From Lutraria lutraria (taxonomy: Eukaryota > Mollusca > Bivalvia > Venerida > Mactridae): 64,000 bases of DNA. The translations under genes were made by a program, and so were the position numbers. The stretch is taken from assembly GCA_964023205.1 (NCBI GenBank), contig OZ026836.1:7501-71500 (forward strand), given 5' to 3'. Below are positions 46,264-59,583 of this stretch, in pieces. The notes below the pieces were generated by a model. It was not told the DNA's origin. It ran no database searches and saw nothing but the letters and a program-made list of their open reading frames with translations. Each line of letters opens with the position of its first letter. Position 1 is the first letter of the stretch.

Positions 46264-48971
46264 TAATTACTCTTCAGTAACCTAGCTAAGCACAATACTC
46301 AACCCTAGTAAGCTCCCTTAACTCAAATAAGACCAAGAGTTAACAAGAGTAATCAAGAGTTAGCTAGAGTAATCAAATACTTACCAGAGTTAGCAAATTT
46401 CTCATTAACCCTTACCAGGATTCTTGCTAACTCTCGCCTTTTCAAAAGACTAAACTCAACTTAATTACTCTTCAGTAACCTAGCTAAGCACAATACTCAA
46501 CCCTAGTAAGCTCCCTTAACTCAAATAAGACCAAGAGTTAACAAGAGTAATCAAGAGTTAGCTAGAGTAATCAAATACTTACCAGAGTTAGCAAATTTCT
46601 CATTAACCCTTACCAGGATTCTTGTTAACTCTCGCCTTTTCAAAAGACTAAACTCAACTTAATTACTCTTCAGTAACCTAGCTAAGCACAATACTCAACC
46701 CTAGTAAGCTCCCTTAACTCAAATAAGACCAAGAGTTAACAAGAGTAATCAAGAGTTAGCTAGAGTAATCAAATACTTACCAGAGTTAGCAAATTTCTCA
46801 TTAACCCTTACCAGGATTCTTGCTAACTCTCGCCTTTTCAAAAGACTAAACTCAACTTAATTACTCTTCAGTAACCTAGCTAAGCACAATACTCAACCCT
46901 AGTAAGCTCCCTTAACTCAAATAAGACCAAGAGTTAACAAGAGTAATCAAGAGTCAGCTAGAGTAATCAAATACTTACCAGAGTTAGCAAATTTCTCATT
47001 AACCCTTACCAGGATTCTTGCTAACTCTCGCCTTTTCAAAAGACTAAACTCAACTTAATTACTCTTCAGTAACCTAGCTAAGCACAATACTCAACCCTAG
47101 TAAGCTCCCTTAACTCAAATAAGACCAAGAGTTAACAAGAGTAATCAAGAGTTAGCTAGAGTAATCAAATACTTACCAGAGTTAGCAAATTTCTCGTTAA
47201 CCCTTACCAGGATTCTCGCTAACTCTCGCCTTTTCAAAAGACTAAACTCAACTTAATTACTCTTCAGTAACCTAGCTAAGCACAATACTCAACCCTAGTA
47301 AGCTCCCTTAACTCAAATAAGACCAAGAGTTAACAAGAGTAATCAAGAGTTAGCTAGAGTAATCAAATACTTACCAGAGTTAGCAAATTTCTCATTAACC
47401 CTTACCAGGATTCTTGCTAACTCTCGCCTTTTCAAAACACTAAACTCAACTTAATTACTCTTCAGTAACCTAGCTAAGCACAATACTCAACCCTAGTAAG
47501 CTCCCTTAACTCAAATAAGACCAAGAGTTAACAAGAGTAATCAAGAGTTAGCTAGAGTAATCAAATACTTACCAGAGTTAGCAAATTTCTCATTAACCCT
47601 TACCAGGATTCTTGCTAACTCTCGCCTTTTCAAAAGACTAAACTCAACTTAATTACTCTTCAGTAACCTAGCTAAGCACAATACTCAACCCTAGTAAGCT
47701 CCCTTAACTCAAATAAGACCAAGAGTTAACAAGAGTAATCAAGAGTTAGCTAGAGTAATCAAATACTTACCAGAGTTAGCAAATTTCTCGTTAACCCTTA
47801 CCAGGATTCTTGCTAACTCTCGCCTTTTCAAAAGACTAAACTCAAATTAATTACTCTTCAGTAACCTAGCTAAGCACAATACTCAACCCTAGTAAGCTCC
47901 CTTAACTCAAATAAGACCAAGAGTTAACAAGAGTAATCAAGAGTTAGCTAGAGTAATCAAATACTTACCAGAGTTAGCAAATTTCTCATTAACCCTTACC
48001 AGGATTCTTGCTAACTCTCGCCTTTTCAAAAGACTAAACTCAACTTAATTACTCTTCAGTAACCTAGCTAAGCACAATACTCAACCCTAGTAAGCTCCCT
48101 TAACTCAAATAAGACCAAGAGTTAACAAGAGTAATCAAGAGTTAGCTAGAGTAATCAAATACTTACCAGAGTTAGCAAATTTCTCATTAACCCTTACCAG
48201 GATTCTTGTTAACTCTCGCCTTTTCAAAAGACTAAACTCAACTTAATTACTCTTCAGTAACCTAGCTAAGCACAATACTCAACCCTAGTAAGCTCCCTTA
48301 ACTCAAATAAGACCAAGAGTTAACAAGAGTAATCAAGAGTTAGCTAGAGTAATCAAATACTTACCAGAGTTAGCAAATTTCTCATTAACCCTTACCAGGA
48401 TTCTTGCTAACTCTCGCCTTTTCAAAAGACTAAACTCAACTTAATTACTCTTCAGTAACCTAGCTAAGCACAATACTCAACCCTAGTAAGCTCCCTTAAC
48501 TCAAATAAGACCAAGAGTTAACAAGAGTAATCAAGAGTTAGCTAGAGTAATCAAATACTTACCAGAGTTAGCAAATTTCTCATTAACCCTTACCAGGATT
48601 CTTGTTAACTCTCGCCTTTTCAAAAGACTAAACTCAACTTAATTACTCTTCAGTAACCTAGCTAAGCACAATACTCAACCCTAGTAAGCTCCCTTAACTC
48701 AAATAAGACCAAGAGTTAACAAGAGTAATCAAGAGTTAGCTAGAGTAATCAAATACTTACCAGAGTTAGCAAATTTCTCATTAACCCTTACCAGGATTCT
48801 TGCTAACTCTCGCCTTTTCAAAATACTAAACTCAACTTAATTACTCTTCAGTAACCTAGCTAAGCACAATACTCAACCCTAGTAAGCTCCCTTAACTCAA
48901 ATAAGACCAAGAGTTAACAAGAGTTATCAAGAGTCAGCTAGGGTAATCAAATACTTACCAGAGTTAGCAAA
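46264..48971 (+). repeat. Satellite run S21, 13.7 monomers
   Basis: It is the same length as S20 (2708 bp) with the same ordered variants. Confidence 0.95.
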
Positions 48972-50184
48972 TCTGGCATCAGTTACCTAGCTAAGAACAA
49001 TACTAAAAAACAGTAAGCTCCTTTAACTCAAATGAGACCAAGGGTTAACAAGAGTCATCAAGTGTCAGCTAGGGTAATCAAATACTTACAAGAGTTAGCA
49101 AATAGAGTTAGCAAATTGGGAAATCTATTTTTAGTAACTTTGATTACCCAAGCTGACTCTATAGATATAGTGGAAGGCTGAGATTGCTTGCGTATATAGA
49201 CTTTCAAAGCCTCCAAAGTAAGCTTCTGTACAGTCCATGATACTACATAAGCACAGTACCCAAAAACAGTAAGCCCTTTAACTCAAATAAGACAAAAAGT
49301 TAGCTAGGGTAAGCAAAAGTTACCATTGTTACTATAAATAGATTTATTTCTTTTTAGAACAATGCCTTGTAAATATGTAAATACAAGTCCACAATTAAGT
49401 GGCCCTCCTGCTTTCACACTCGGGACTTGGGACCCGACGATGGCGCAGTTACCACTAACTTACTTACTAACTAACTGCTTTTCAGGTTCGGATCCAGCAC
49501 CCAAATTAATGCATGGCGTGCCGGCTGGCTCCGCAGCTGGCTCTGCCGACAGTCAGACAGACCTTTCAACAATATCAATACTAAAAACAGCAAATGGCTC
49601 ACCCAGAACAGCCGTCCAGCTGGCCAGGTTCGAGCCCAGCACTGAAATTCATAGGCGGCCAACGGGCCGGCTGGCTGACTGAATGTTTCTGCCGACAGAC
49701 AGACCCAGCATTCAAACAATATCAATAATCGATATCCAAAAGGGCTCTACGCCCCGTTGCTTAGCTGCCATCCGGCTACCTGGCAGGCTTCAATCCAACC
49801 ATGCAACCCGATTGGCTCAAATATTCCAGCCGGAAGCCTTCGATTCAAATTAATCCATCACGTATGGCAGCTAAATACAACAAAATAAATAAAACTAGCT
49901 TACCGTATTTATTTCATATCCAACAAAAATCTTTTTAACAATAATTCCGATAAAAACAATAATACCAGCAACACGTCCGAACCCAACGAGCTCCAAAACT
50001 GAAATGATTCAAATAAACGGTTAATATGCGCGCGCATACAAATTAGCTCCGCCTTTCATTCTGTTCTATATATAGAAATTATTCACCATGTGACTGTACC
50101 ACGTGACTTCTAAATATAGATTGGTCACGTGGGGTGGACATGGGGTGGACAACTTGGGGTGGACATCACGTCAAAGTGCCTATA
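48972..50184 (+). repeat. Core U22, class alpha, variant
   Basis: ORF start is at 49362. It shares caagggttaac with U21. Confidence 0.93.
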
Positions 50185-50230
50185 CCCTAACCCTAACCCT
50201 AACCCTAACCCCTAACCTAACCCTAACCCT
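50185..50230 (+). repeat. Telomeric tract T22, 46-bp type e
   Basis: Same as T21. Confidence 0.95.
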
Positions 50231-51551
50231 TAATTACTCTTCAGTAACCTAGCTAAGCACAATACTCAACCCTAGTAAGCTCCCTTAACTCAAATAAGAC
50301 CAAGAGTTAACAAGAGTAATCAAGAGTTAGCTAGAGTAATCAAATACTTACCAGAGTTAGCAAATTTCTCATTAACCCTTACCAGGATTCTTGCTAACTC
50401 TCGCCTTTTCAAAAGACTAAACTCAACTTAATTACTCTTCAGTAACCTAGCTAAGCACAATACTCAACCCTAGTAAGCTCCCTTAACTCAAATAAGACCA
50501 AGAGTTAACAAGAGTAATCAAGAGTTAGCTAGAGTAATCAAATACTTACCAGAGTTAGCAAATTTCTCATTAACCCTTACCAGGATTCTTGTTAACTCTC
50601 GCCTTTTCAAAAGACTAAACTCAACTTAATTACTCTTCAGTAACCTAGCTAAGCACAATACTCAACCCTAGTAAGCTCCCTTAACTCAAATAAGACCAAG
50701 AGTTAACAAGAGTAATCAAGAGTCAGCTAGAGTAATCAAATACTTACCAGAGTTAGCAAATTTCTCATTAACCCTTACCAGGATTCTTGCTAACTCTCGC
50801 CTTTTCAAAAGACTAAACTCAACTTAATTACTCTTCAGTAACCTAGCTAAGCACAATACTCAACCCTAGTAAGCTCCCTTAACTCAAATAAGACCAAGAG
50901 TTAACAAGAGTAATCAAGAGTTAGCTAGAGTAATCAAATACTTACCAGAGTTAGCAAATTTCTCGTTAACCCTTACCAGGATTCTTGCTAACTCTCGCCT
51001 TTTCAAAAGACTAAACTCAACTTAATTACTCTTCAGTAACCTAGCTAAGCACAATACTCAACCCTAGTAAGCACCCTTAACTCAAATAAGACCAAGAGTT
51101 AACAAGAGTAATCAAGAGTTAGCTAGAGTAATCAAATACTTACCAGAGTTAGCAAATTTCTCATTAACCCTTACCAGGATTCTTGCTAACTCTCGCCTTT
51201 TCAAAACACTAAACTCAACTTAATTACTCTTCAGTAACCTAGCTAAGCACAATACTCAACCCTAGTAAGCTCCCTTAACTCAAATAAGACCAAGAGTTAA
51301 CAAGAGTAATCAAGAGTTAGCTAGAGTAATCAAATACTTACCAGAGTTAGCAAATTTCTCATTAACCCTTACCAGGATTCTTGCTAACTCTCGCCTTTTC
51401 AAAATACTAAACTCAACTTAATTACTCTTCAGTAACCTAGCTAAGCACAATACTCAACCCTAGTAAGCTCCCTTAACTCAAATAAGACCAAGAGTTAACA
51501 AGAGTTATCAAGAGTCAGCTAGGGTAATCAAATACTTACCAGAGTTAGCAA
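50231..51551 (+). repeat. Satellite run S22, 6.7 monomers
   Basis: It has the same barcode order as S20 and S21 but is exactly seven monomers shorter, with a private gtaagcaccc at 51073. It fits an in-register deletion of a 13.7-monomer run. Confidence 0.93.
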
Positions 51552-52764
51552 ATCTGGCATCAGTTACCTAGCTAAGAACAATACTAAAAAACAGTAAGCT
51601 CCTTTAACTCAAATGAGACCAAGAGTTAACAAGAGTCATCAAGTGTCAGCTAGGGTAATCAAATACTTACAAGAGTTAGCAAATAGAGTTAGCAAATTGG
51701 GAAATCTATTTTTAGTAACTTTGATTACCCAAGCTGACTCTATAGATATAGTGGAAGGCTGAGATTGCTTGCGTATATAGACTTTCAAAGCCTCCAAAGT
51801 AAGCTTCTGTACAGTCCATGATACTACATAAGCACAGTACCCAAAAACAGTAAGCCCTTTAACTCAAATAAGACAAAAAGTTAGCTAGGGTAAGCAAAAG
51901 TTACCATTGTTACTATAAATAGATTTATTTCTTTTAGAACAATGCCTTGTAAATATGTAAATACAAGTCCACAATTAAGTGGCCCTCCTGCTTTCACACT
52001 CGGGACTTGGGACCCGACGATGGCGCAGTTACCACTAACTTACTTACTAACTAACTGCTTTTCAGGTTCGGATCCAGCACCCAAATTAATGCATGGCGTG
52101 CCGGCTGGCTCCGCAGCTGGCTCTGCCGACAGTCAGACAGACCTTTCAACAATATCAATACTAAAAACAGCAAATGGCTCACCCAGAACAGCCGTCCAGC
52201 TGGCCAGGTTCGAGCCCAGCACTGAAATTCATAGGCGGCCAACGGGCCGGCTGGCTGACTGAATGTTTCTGCCGACAGACAGACCCAGCATTCAAACAAT
52301 ATCAATAATCGATATCCAAAAGGGCTCTACGCCCCGTTGCTTAGCTGCCATCCGGCTACCTGGCAGGCTTCAATCCAACCATGCAACCCGATTGGCTCAA
52401 ATATTCCAGCCGGAAGCCTTCGATTCAAATTAATCCATCACGTATGGCAGCTAAATACAACAAAATAAATAAAACTAGCTTACCGTATTTATTTCATATC
52501 CAACAAAAATCTTTTTAACAATAATTCCGATAAAAACAATAATACCAGCAACACGTCCGAACCCAACGAGCTCCAAAACTGAAATGATTCAAATAAACGG
52601 TTAATATGCGCGCGCATACAAATTAGCTCCGCCTTTCATTCTGTTCTATATATAGAAATTATTCACCATGTGACTGTACCACGTGACTTCTAAATATAGA
52701 TTGGTCACGTGGGGTGGACATGGGGTGGACAACTCGGGGTGGACATCACGTCAAAGTGCCTATA
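51552..52764 (+). repeat. Core U23, class alpha, variant
   Basis: ORF start is at 51942. One T is missing from the pyrimidine run before the ORF (cttttag), and one base is changed between G-rich repeats (52734). Confidence 0.92.
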
Positions 52765-52808
52765 CCCTAACCCTAACCCTAAAAACCTAACCCTAACCCT
52801 AACCCTAG
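52765..52808 (+). repeat. Telomeric tract T23, 44-bp type a
   Basis: A type-a tract, but followed by a type-E satellite run, a combination not seen in the regular copies. Confidence 0.95.
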
Positions 52809-53639
52809 GCACAATACTCAACCCTAGTAAGCTCCCTTAACTCAAATAAGACCAAGAGTTAACAAGAGTAATCAAGAGTTAGCTAGAGTAATCAAATACT
52901 TACCAGAGTTAGCAAATTTCTCATTAACCCTTACCAGGATTCTTGTTAACTCTCGCCTTTTCAAAAGACTAAACTCAACTTAATTACTCTTCAGTAACCT
53001 AGCTAAGCACAATACTCAACCCTAGTAAGCTCCCTTAACTCAAATAAGACCAAGAGTTAACAAGAGTAATCAAGAGTTAGCTAGAGTAATCAAATACTTA
53101 CCAGAGTTAGCAAATTTCTCATTAACCCTTACCAGGATTCTTGCTAACTCTCGCCTTTTCAAAAGACTAAACTCAACTTAATTACTCTTCAGTAACCTAG
53201 CTAAGCACAATACTCAACCCTAGTAAGCTCCCTTAACTCAAATAAGACCAAGAGTTAACAAGAGTAATCAAGAGTTAGCTAGAGTAATCAAATGCTTACC
53301 AGAGTTAGCAAATTTCTCATTAACCCTGACCAGGATTCTTGTTAACTCTCGCCTTTTCAAAAGACTAAACTCAACTTAATTACTCTTCAGTAACCTAGCT
53401 AAGCACAATACTCAACCCTAGTAAGCTCCCTTAACTCAAATAAGACCAAGAGTTAACAAGAGTAATCAAGAGTTAGCTAGAGTAATCAAATACTTACCAG
53501 AGTTAGCAAATTTCTCATTAACCCTTACCAGGATTCTTGCTAACTCTCGCCTTTTCAAAATACTAAACTCAACTTAATTACTCTTCAGTAACCTAGCTAA
53601 GCACAATACTCAACCCTAGTAAGCTCCCTTAACTCAAAT
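52809..53639 (+). repeat. Satellite run S23, 4.2 monomers, fused into the next core
   Basis: It has type-E order (cttgttaac, standard, ccctgacc) with a private aatgcttacc (53294). The last monomer passes at ctcaaat directly into the core sequence gagaccaagag, skipping the first 60-odd bases of the core. Confidence 0.9.
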
Positions 53640-54790
53640 GAGACCAAGAGTTAACAAGAGTCATCAAGTGTCAGCTAGGGTAATCAAATACTTACAAGAG
53701 TTAGCAAATAGAGTTAGCAAATTGGGAAATCTATTTTTAGTAACTTTGATTACCCAAGCTGACTCTATAGATATAGTGGAAGGCTGAGATTGCTTGCGTA
53801 TATAGACTTTCAAAGCCTCCAAAGTAAGCTTCTGTACAGTCCATGATACTACATAAGCACAGTACCCAAAAACAGTAAGCCCTTTAACTCAAATAAGACA
53901 AAAAGTTAGCTAGGGTAAGCAAAAGTTACCATTGTTACTATAAATAGATTTATTTCTTTTTAGAACAATGCCTTGTAAATATGTAAATACAAGTCCACAA
54001 TTAAGTGGCCCTCCTGCTTTCACACTCGGGACTTGGGACCCGACGATGGCGCAGTTACCACTAACTTACTTACTAACTAACTGCTTTTCAGGTTCGGATC
54101 CAGCACCCAAATTAATGCATGGCGTGCCGGCTGGCTCCGCAGCTGGCTCTGCCGACAGTCAGACAGACCTTTCAACAATATCAATACTAAAAACAGCAAA
54201 TGGCTCACCCAGAACAGCCGTCCAGCTGGCCAGGTTCGAGCCCAGCACTGAAATTCATAGGCGGCCAACGGGCCGGCTGGCTGACTGAATGTTTCTGCCG
54301 ACAGACAGACCCAGCATTCAAACAATATCAATAATCGATATCCAAAAGGGCTCTACGCCCCGTTGCTTAGCTGCCATCCGGCTACCTGGCAGGCTTCAAT
54401 CCAACCATGCAACCCGATTGGCTCAAATATTCCAGCCGGAAGCCTTCGATTCAAATTAATCCATCACGTATGGCAGCTAAATACAACAAAATAAATAAAA
54501 CTAGCTTACCGTATTTATTTCATATCCAACAAAAATCTTTTTAACAATAATTCCGATAAAAACAATAATACCAGCAACACGTCCGAACCCAACGAGCTCC
54601 AAAACTGAAATGATTCAAATAAACGGTTAATATGCGCGCGCATACAAATTAGCTCCGCCTTTCATTCTGTTCTATATATAGAAATTATTCACCATGTGAC
54701 TGTACCACGTGACTTCTAAATATAGATTGGTCACGTGGGGTGGACATGGGGTGGACAACTTGGGGTGGACATCACGTCAAAGTGCCTATA
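53640..54790 (+). repeat. Core U24, alpha, left end deleted
   Basis: ORF start is at 53968. The usual tctggcatcag start is missing because a homologous satellite-derived word (taactcaaat) was used as a recombination site. The rest is a normal alpha core. Confidence 0.9.
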
Positions 54791-54834
54791 CCCTAACCCT
54801 AACCCTAAAAACCTAACCCTAACCCTAACCCTAG
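54791..54834 (+). repeat. Telomeric tract T24, 44-bp type a
   Basis: Same pattern as T1. Confidence 0.95.
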
Positions 54835-55733
54835 GCACAATACTCAACCCTAGTAAGCTCCCTTAACTCAAATAAGACCAAGAGTTAACAAGAGTAATCA
54901 AGAGTTAGCTAGAGTAATCAAATACTTACCAGAGTTAGCAAATTTCTCATTAACCCTTACCAGGATTCTTGCTAACTCTCGCATTTTCAAAAGACTAAAC
55001 TCAACTTAATTACTCTTCAGTAACCTAGCTAAGCACAATACTCAACCCTAGTAAGCTCCCTTAACTCAAATAAGACCAAGAGTTAACAAGAGTAATCAAG
55101 AGTCAGCTAGAGTAATCAAATATTTACCAGAGTTAGCAAATTTCTCATTAACCCTTACCAGGATTCTTGCTAACTCTCGCCTTTTCAAAAGACTAAACTC
55201 AACTTAATTACTCTTCAGTAACCTAGCTAAGCACAATACTCAACCCTAGTAAGCTCCCTTAACTCAAATAAGACCAAGAGTTAACAAGAGTAATCAAGAG
55301 TCAGCTAGAGTAATCAAATATTTACCAGAGTTAGCAAATTTCTCATTAACCCTTACCAGGATTCTTGCTAACTCTCGCCTTTTCAAAAGACTAAATTCAA
55401 CTTAATTACTCTTCAGTAACCTAGCTAAGCACAATACTCAACCCTAGTAAGCTCCCTTAACTCAAATAAGACCAAGAGTTAACAAGAGTAATCAAGAGTC
55501 AGCTAGAGTAATCAAATACTTACCAGAGTTAGCAAATTTCTCATTAACCCTTACCAGGATTCTTGCTAACTCTCGCATTTTCAAAAGACTAAACTCAACT
55601 TAATTACTCTTCAGTAACCTAGCTAAGCACAATACTCAACCCTAGTAAGCTCCCTTAACTCAAATAAGACCAAGAGTTAACAGAGTAATCAAGAGTCAGC
55701 TAGGGTAATCAAATACTTACCAGAGTTAGCAAA
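54835..55733 (+). repeat. Satellite run S24, 4.5 monomers
   Basis: A type-B run, here after an alpha core rather than a beta core. Confidence 0.95.
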
Positions 55734-56946
55734 TCTGGCATCAGTTACCTAGCTAAGAACAATACTCAAAAACAGTAAGCTCCTTTAACTCAAATGAGAC
55801 CAAGAGTTAACAAGAGTCATCAAGTGTCAGCTAGGGTAATCAAATACTTACAAGAGTTAGCAAATAGGGTTAGCAAATTGGGAAATCTATTTTTAGTAAC
55901 TTTGATTACCCAAGCTGACTCTATAGATATAGTGGAAGGCTGAGATTGCTTGCGTATATAGACTTTCAAAGCCTCCAAAGTAAGCTTCTGTACCGTCCAT
56001 GATACTACACAAGCACAGTACCCAAAAACAGTAAGCCCTTTAACGCAAATAAGACAAAAAGTTAGCTAGGGTAAGCAAAAGTTACCATTGTTACTATAAA
56101 TAGATTTATTTCTTTTTAGAACAATGCCTTGTAAATATGTAAATACAAGTCCACAATTAAGTGGCCCTCCTGCTTTCACACTCGGGACTTGGGACCCGAC
56201 GATGGCGCAGTTACCACTAACTTACTTACTAACTAACTGCTTTTCAGGTTCGGATCCAGCACCCAAATTAATGCATGGCGTGCCGGCTGGCTCCGCAGCT
56301 GGCTTTGCCGACAGTCAGACAGACCTTTCAACAATATCAATACTAAAAACAGCAAATGGCTCACCCAGAACAGCCGTCCAGCTGGCCAGGTTCGAGCCCA
56401 GCACTGAAATTCATAGGCGGCCAACGGGCCGGCTGGCTGACTGAATGTTTCTGCCGACAGACAGACCCAGCATTCAAACAATATCAATAATCGATATCCA
56501 AAATGGCTCTACGCCCCGTTGCTTAGCTGCCATCCGGCTACCTGGCAGGCTTCAATCCAACCATGCAACCCGATTGGCTCAAATATTCCAGCCGGAAGCC
56601 TTCGATTCAAATTAATCCATCACGTATGGCAGCTAAATACAACAAAATAAATAAAACTAGCTTACCGTATTTATTTCATATCCAACAATAATCTTTTTAA
56701 CAATAATTCCGATAAAAACAATAACACCAGCAACACGTCCGAACCCAACGAGCTCCAAAACTGAAATGATTCAAATAAACGGTTGAGATGCGCGCGCATA
56801 CAAATTAGCTCCGCCTTTCATTCTGTTCTATATATAGAAATTATTCACCATGTGACTGTACCACGTGACTTCTAAATATAGATTGGTCACGTGGGGTGGA
56901 CATGGGGTGGACAACTTGGGGTGGACATCACGTCAAAGTGCCTATA
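55734..56946 (+). repeat. Core U25, gamma-beta chimera
   Basis: ORF start is at 56124. The left part is gamma-like (aaaaagttagc); the right part is beta (gctttgcc, aaaatggctct, ggttgagatg) but with gcactgaaa in place of beta gcaccgaaa. Confidence 0.92.
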
Positions 56947-57003
56947 CCCTAACCCTAACCCTAACCCCTAACCCTAACCCTAAACCCTAAACCCTAACCC
57001 TAG
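56947..57003 (+). repeat. Telomeric tract T25, 57-bp type f (shortened type c)
   Basis: The right end matches the type-c tract (CCCTAAACCCTAAACCC, then CCCTAG|CTAAGCAC), but the middle is missing and it follows a beta-like core. It looks like a crossover inside telomere repeats. Confidence 0.93.
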
Positions 57004-58304
57004 CTAAGCACAATACTCAACCCTAGTAAGCTCCGTTAACTCAAATAAGACCAAGAGTTAACAAGAGTAATCAAGAGTTAGCTAGAGTAATCAAATACTT
57101 ACCAGAGTTAGCAAATTTCTCATTAACCCTTACCAGGATTCTTGCTAACTCTCGCCTTTTCAAAAGACTAAACTCAACTTAATTACTCTTCAGTAACCTA
57201 GCTAAGCACAATACTCAACCCTAGTAAGCTCCCTTAACTCAAATAAGACCAAGAGTTAACAAGAGTAATCAAGAGTTAGCTAGAGTAATCAAATACTTAC
57301 CAGAGTTAGCAAATTTCTCATTAACCCTAACCCTTAACCATTGCTAACTCTCGCCTTTTCAAAAGACTAAACTCAACTTAATTACTTTTCAGTAACCTAG
57401 CTAAGCACAATACTCAACCCTAGTAAGCTCCCTTAACTCAAATAAGACCAAGAGTTAACAAGAGTAATCAAGAGTCAGCTAGGGTAATCAAATACTTACC
57501 AGAGTTAGCAAATTTCTCATTAACCCTTACCCGGATGCTTGCTAACTCTCGGCTTTTCAAAAGACTAAACTCAACTTAATTACTCTTCAGTAACCTAGCT
57601 AAGCACAATACTCAACCCTAGTAAGCTCCCTTAACTCAAATAAGACCAAGAGTTAACAAGAGTAATCAAGAGTTAGCTAGAGTAATCAAATACTTACCAG
57701 AGTTAGCAAATTTCTCATTAACCCTTACCAGGATTCTTGCTAACTCTCGCCTTTTCAAAAGACTAAACTCAACTTAATTACTCTTCAGTAACCTAGCTAA
57801 GCACAATACTCAACCCTAGTAAGCTCCCTTAACTCAAATAAGACCAAGAGTTAACAAGAGTAATCAAGAGTTAGCTAGAGTAATCAAATACTTACCAGAG
57901 TTAGCAAATTTCTCATTAACCCTTACCAGGATTCTTGCTAACTCTCGCCTTTTCAAAAGACTAAACTTAACTTAATTACTCTTCAGTAACCTAGCTAACC
58001 ACAATACTCAACCCTAGTAAGCTCCCTTAACTCAAATAAGACCAAGAGTTAACAAGAGTAATCAAGAGTCAGCTAGAGTAATCAAATACTTACCAGAGTT
58101 AGCAAATTTCTCATTAACCCTTACCAGGATTCTTGCTAACTCTCGCATTTTCAAAAGACTAAACTCAACTTAATTACTCTTCAGTAACCTAGCTAAGCAC
58201 AATACTCAACCCTAGTAAGCTCCCTTAACTCAAATAAGACCAAGAGTTAACAAGAGTTATCAAGAGTCAGCTAGGGTAATCAAATACTTACCAGAGTTAG
58301 CAAA
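57004..58304 (+). repeat. Satellite run S25, 6.6 monomers
   Basis: A complete type-D run, with telomeric words at 57322-57339 and a private gctccgtta at 57035. Confidence 0.95.
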
Positions 58305-59519
58305 TCTGGCATCAGTTACCTAGCTAAGAACAATACTCAAAAACAGTAAGCTCCTTTAACTCAAATGAGACCAAGAGTTAACAAGAGTCATCAAGTGTCA
58401 GCTAGGGTAATCAAATACTTACAAGAGTTAGCAAATAGGGTCAGCAAATTGGGAAATCTATTTTTAGTAACTTTGATTACCCAAGCTGACTCTATAGATA
58501 TAGTGGAAGGCTGAGATTGCTTGCGTATATAGACTTTCAAAGCCTCCAAAGTAAGCTTCTGTACAGTCCATGATACTACATAAGCACAGTACCCAAAAAC
58601 AGTAAGCCCTTTAACGCAAATAAGACAAAAAGTTAGCTAGGGTAAGCAAAAGTTACCATTGTTACTATAAATAGATTTATTTCTTTTTAGAACAATGCCT
58701 TGTAAATATGTAAATACAAGTCCACAATTAAGTGGCCCTCCTGCTTTCACACTCGGGACTTGGGACCCGACGATGGCGCAGTTACCACTAACTTACTTAC
58801 TAACTAACTGCTTTTCAGGTTCGGGTCCAGCACCCAAATTAATGCATGGCGTGCCGGCTGGCTCCGAAGCTGGCTCTGCCGACAGTCAGAAACACCTTTC
58901 AAACAGTATCAATACTAAACACAGCAAATGGCTCACCCAGAACAGCCGTCCAACTGGCCAGGTTCGAGCCCAGCACTGAAATTCATAGGCGGCCAACGGG
59001 CCGGCTGGCTGACTGAATGTTTCTGCCGACAGACAGACCCAGCATTCAAACAATATCAATAATCGATATCCAAAATGGCTCTACGCCCCGTTGCTTAGCT
59101 GCCATCCGGCTACCTGGCAGGCTTCAATCCAACCATGCAACCCGATTGGCTCAAATATTCCAACCGGAAGCCTTCGATTCAAAAATAATCCATCACGTAT
59201 GGCAGCTTAATACAACAAAATAAATAAAACTAGCTTACCGTATTTATTTCATATCCAACAATAATCTTTTTAACAATAATTCCGATAAAAACAATAATAC
59301 CAGCAACACGTCCGAACCCAACGAGCTCCAAAACTGAAATGATTCAAATAAACGGTTGAGATGCGCGCGCATACAAATTAGCTCCGCCTTTCATTCGGTT
59401 CTATATATAGATATTATTCACCATGTGACTGTACCACGTGACTTCTAAATATAGATTGGTCACGTGGGGTGGACATGGGGTGGACAACTTGGGGTGGACA
59501 TCACGTCAAAGTGCCTATA
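58305..59519 (+). repeat. Core U26, class epsilon
   Basis: ORF start is at 58695 (frameshifted). It is identical in markers to U6, U11 and U16. Confidence 0.93.
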
Positions 59520-59583
59520 CCCTAACCCTAACCCTAACCCTAACGCCTGTACCCTAACCCTAAAAACCTAACCCTAACCCTAG
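59520..59583 (+). repeat. Telomeric tract T26, 64-bp type d
   Basis: It carries the ACGCCTGTACCC interruption. Confidence 0.95.

Larger units (their letters stand above)
46264..50230 (+). repeat. 3.97-kb tandem duplication, second copy
   Basis: This is S21, U22 and T22, matching 42297-46263 base for base at every marker I checked. Confidence 0.9.

Noticed and set aside
42297..50230. The 3.97-kb duplication as an assembly error
   Set aside because: Not fully excluded, but T20 and T21 differ by 13 bp and the flanking cores are of different classes (delta and alpha), which favours two real copies.
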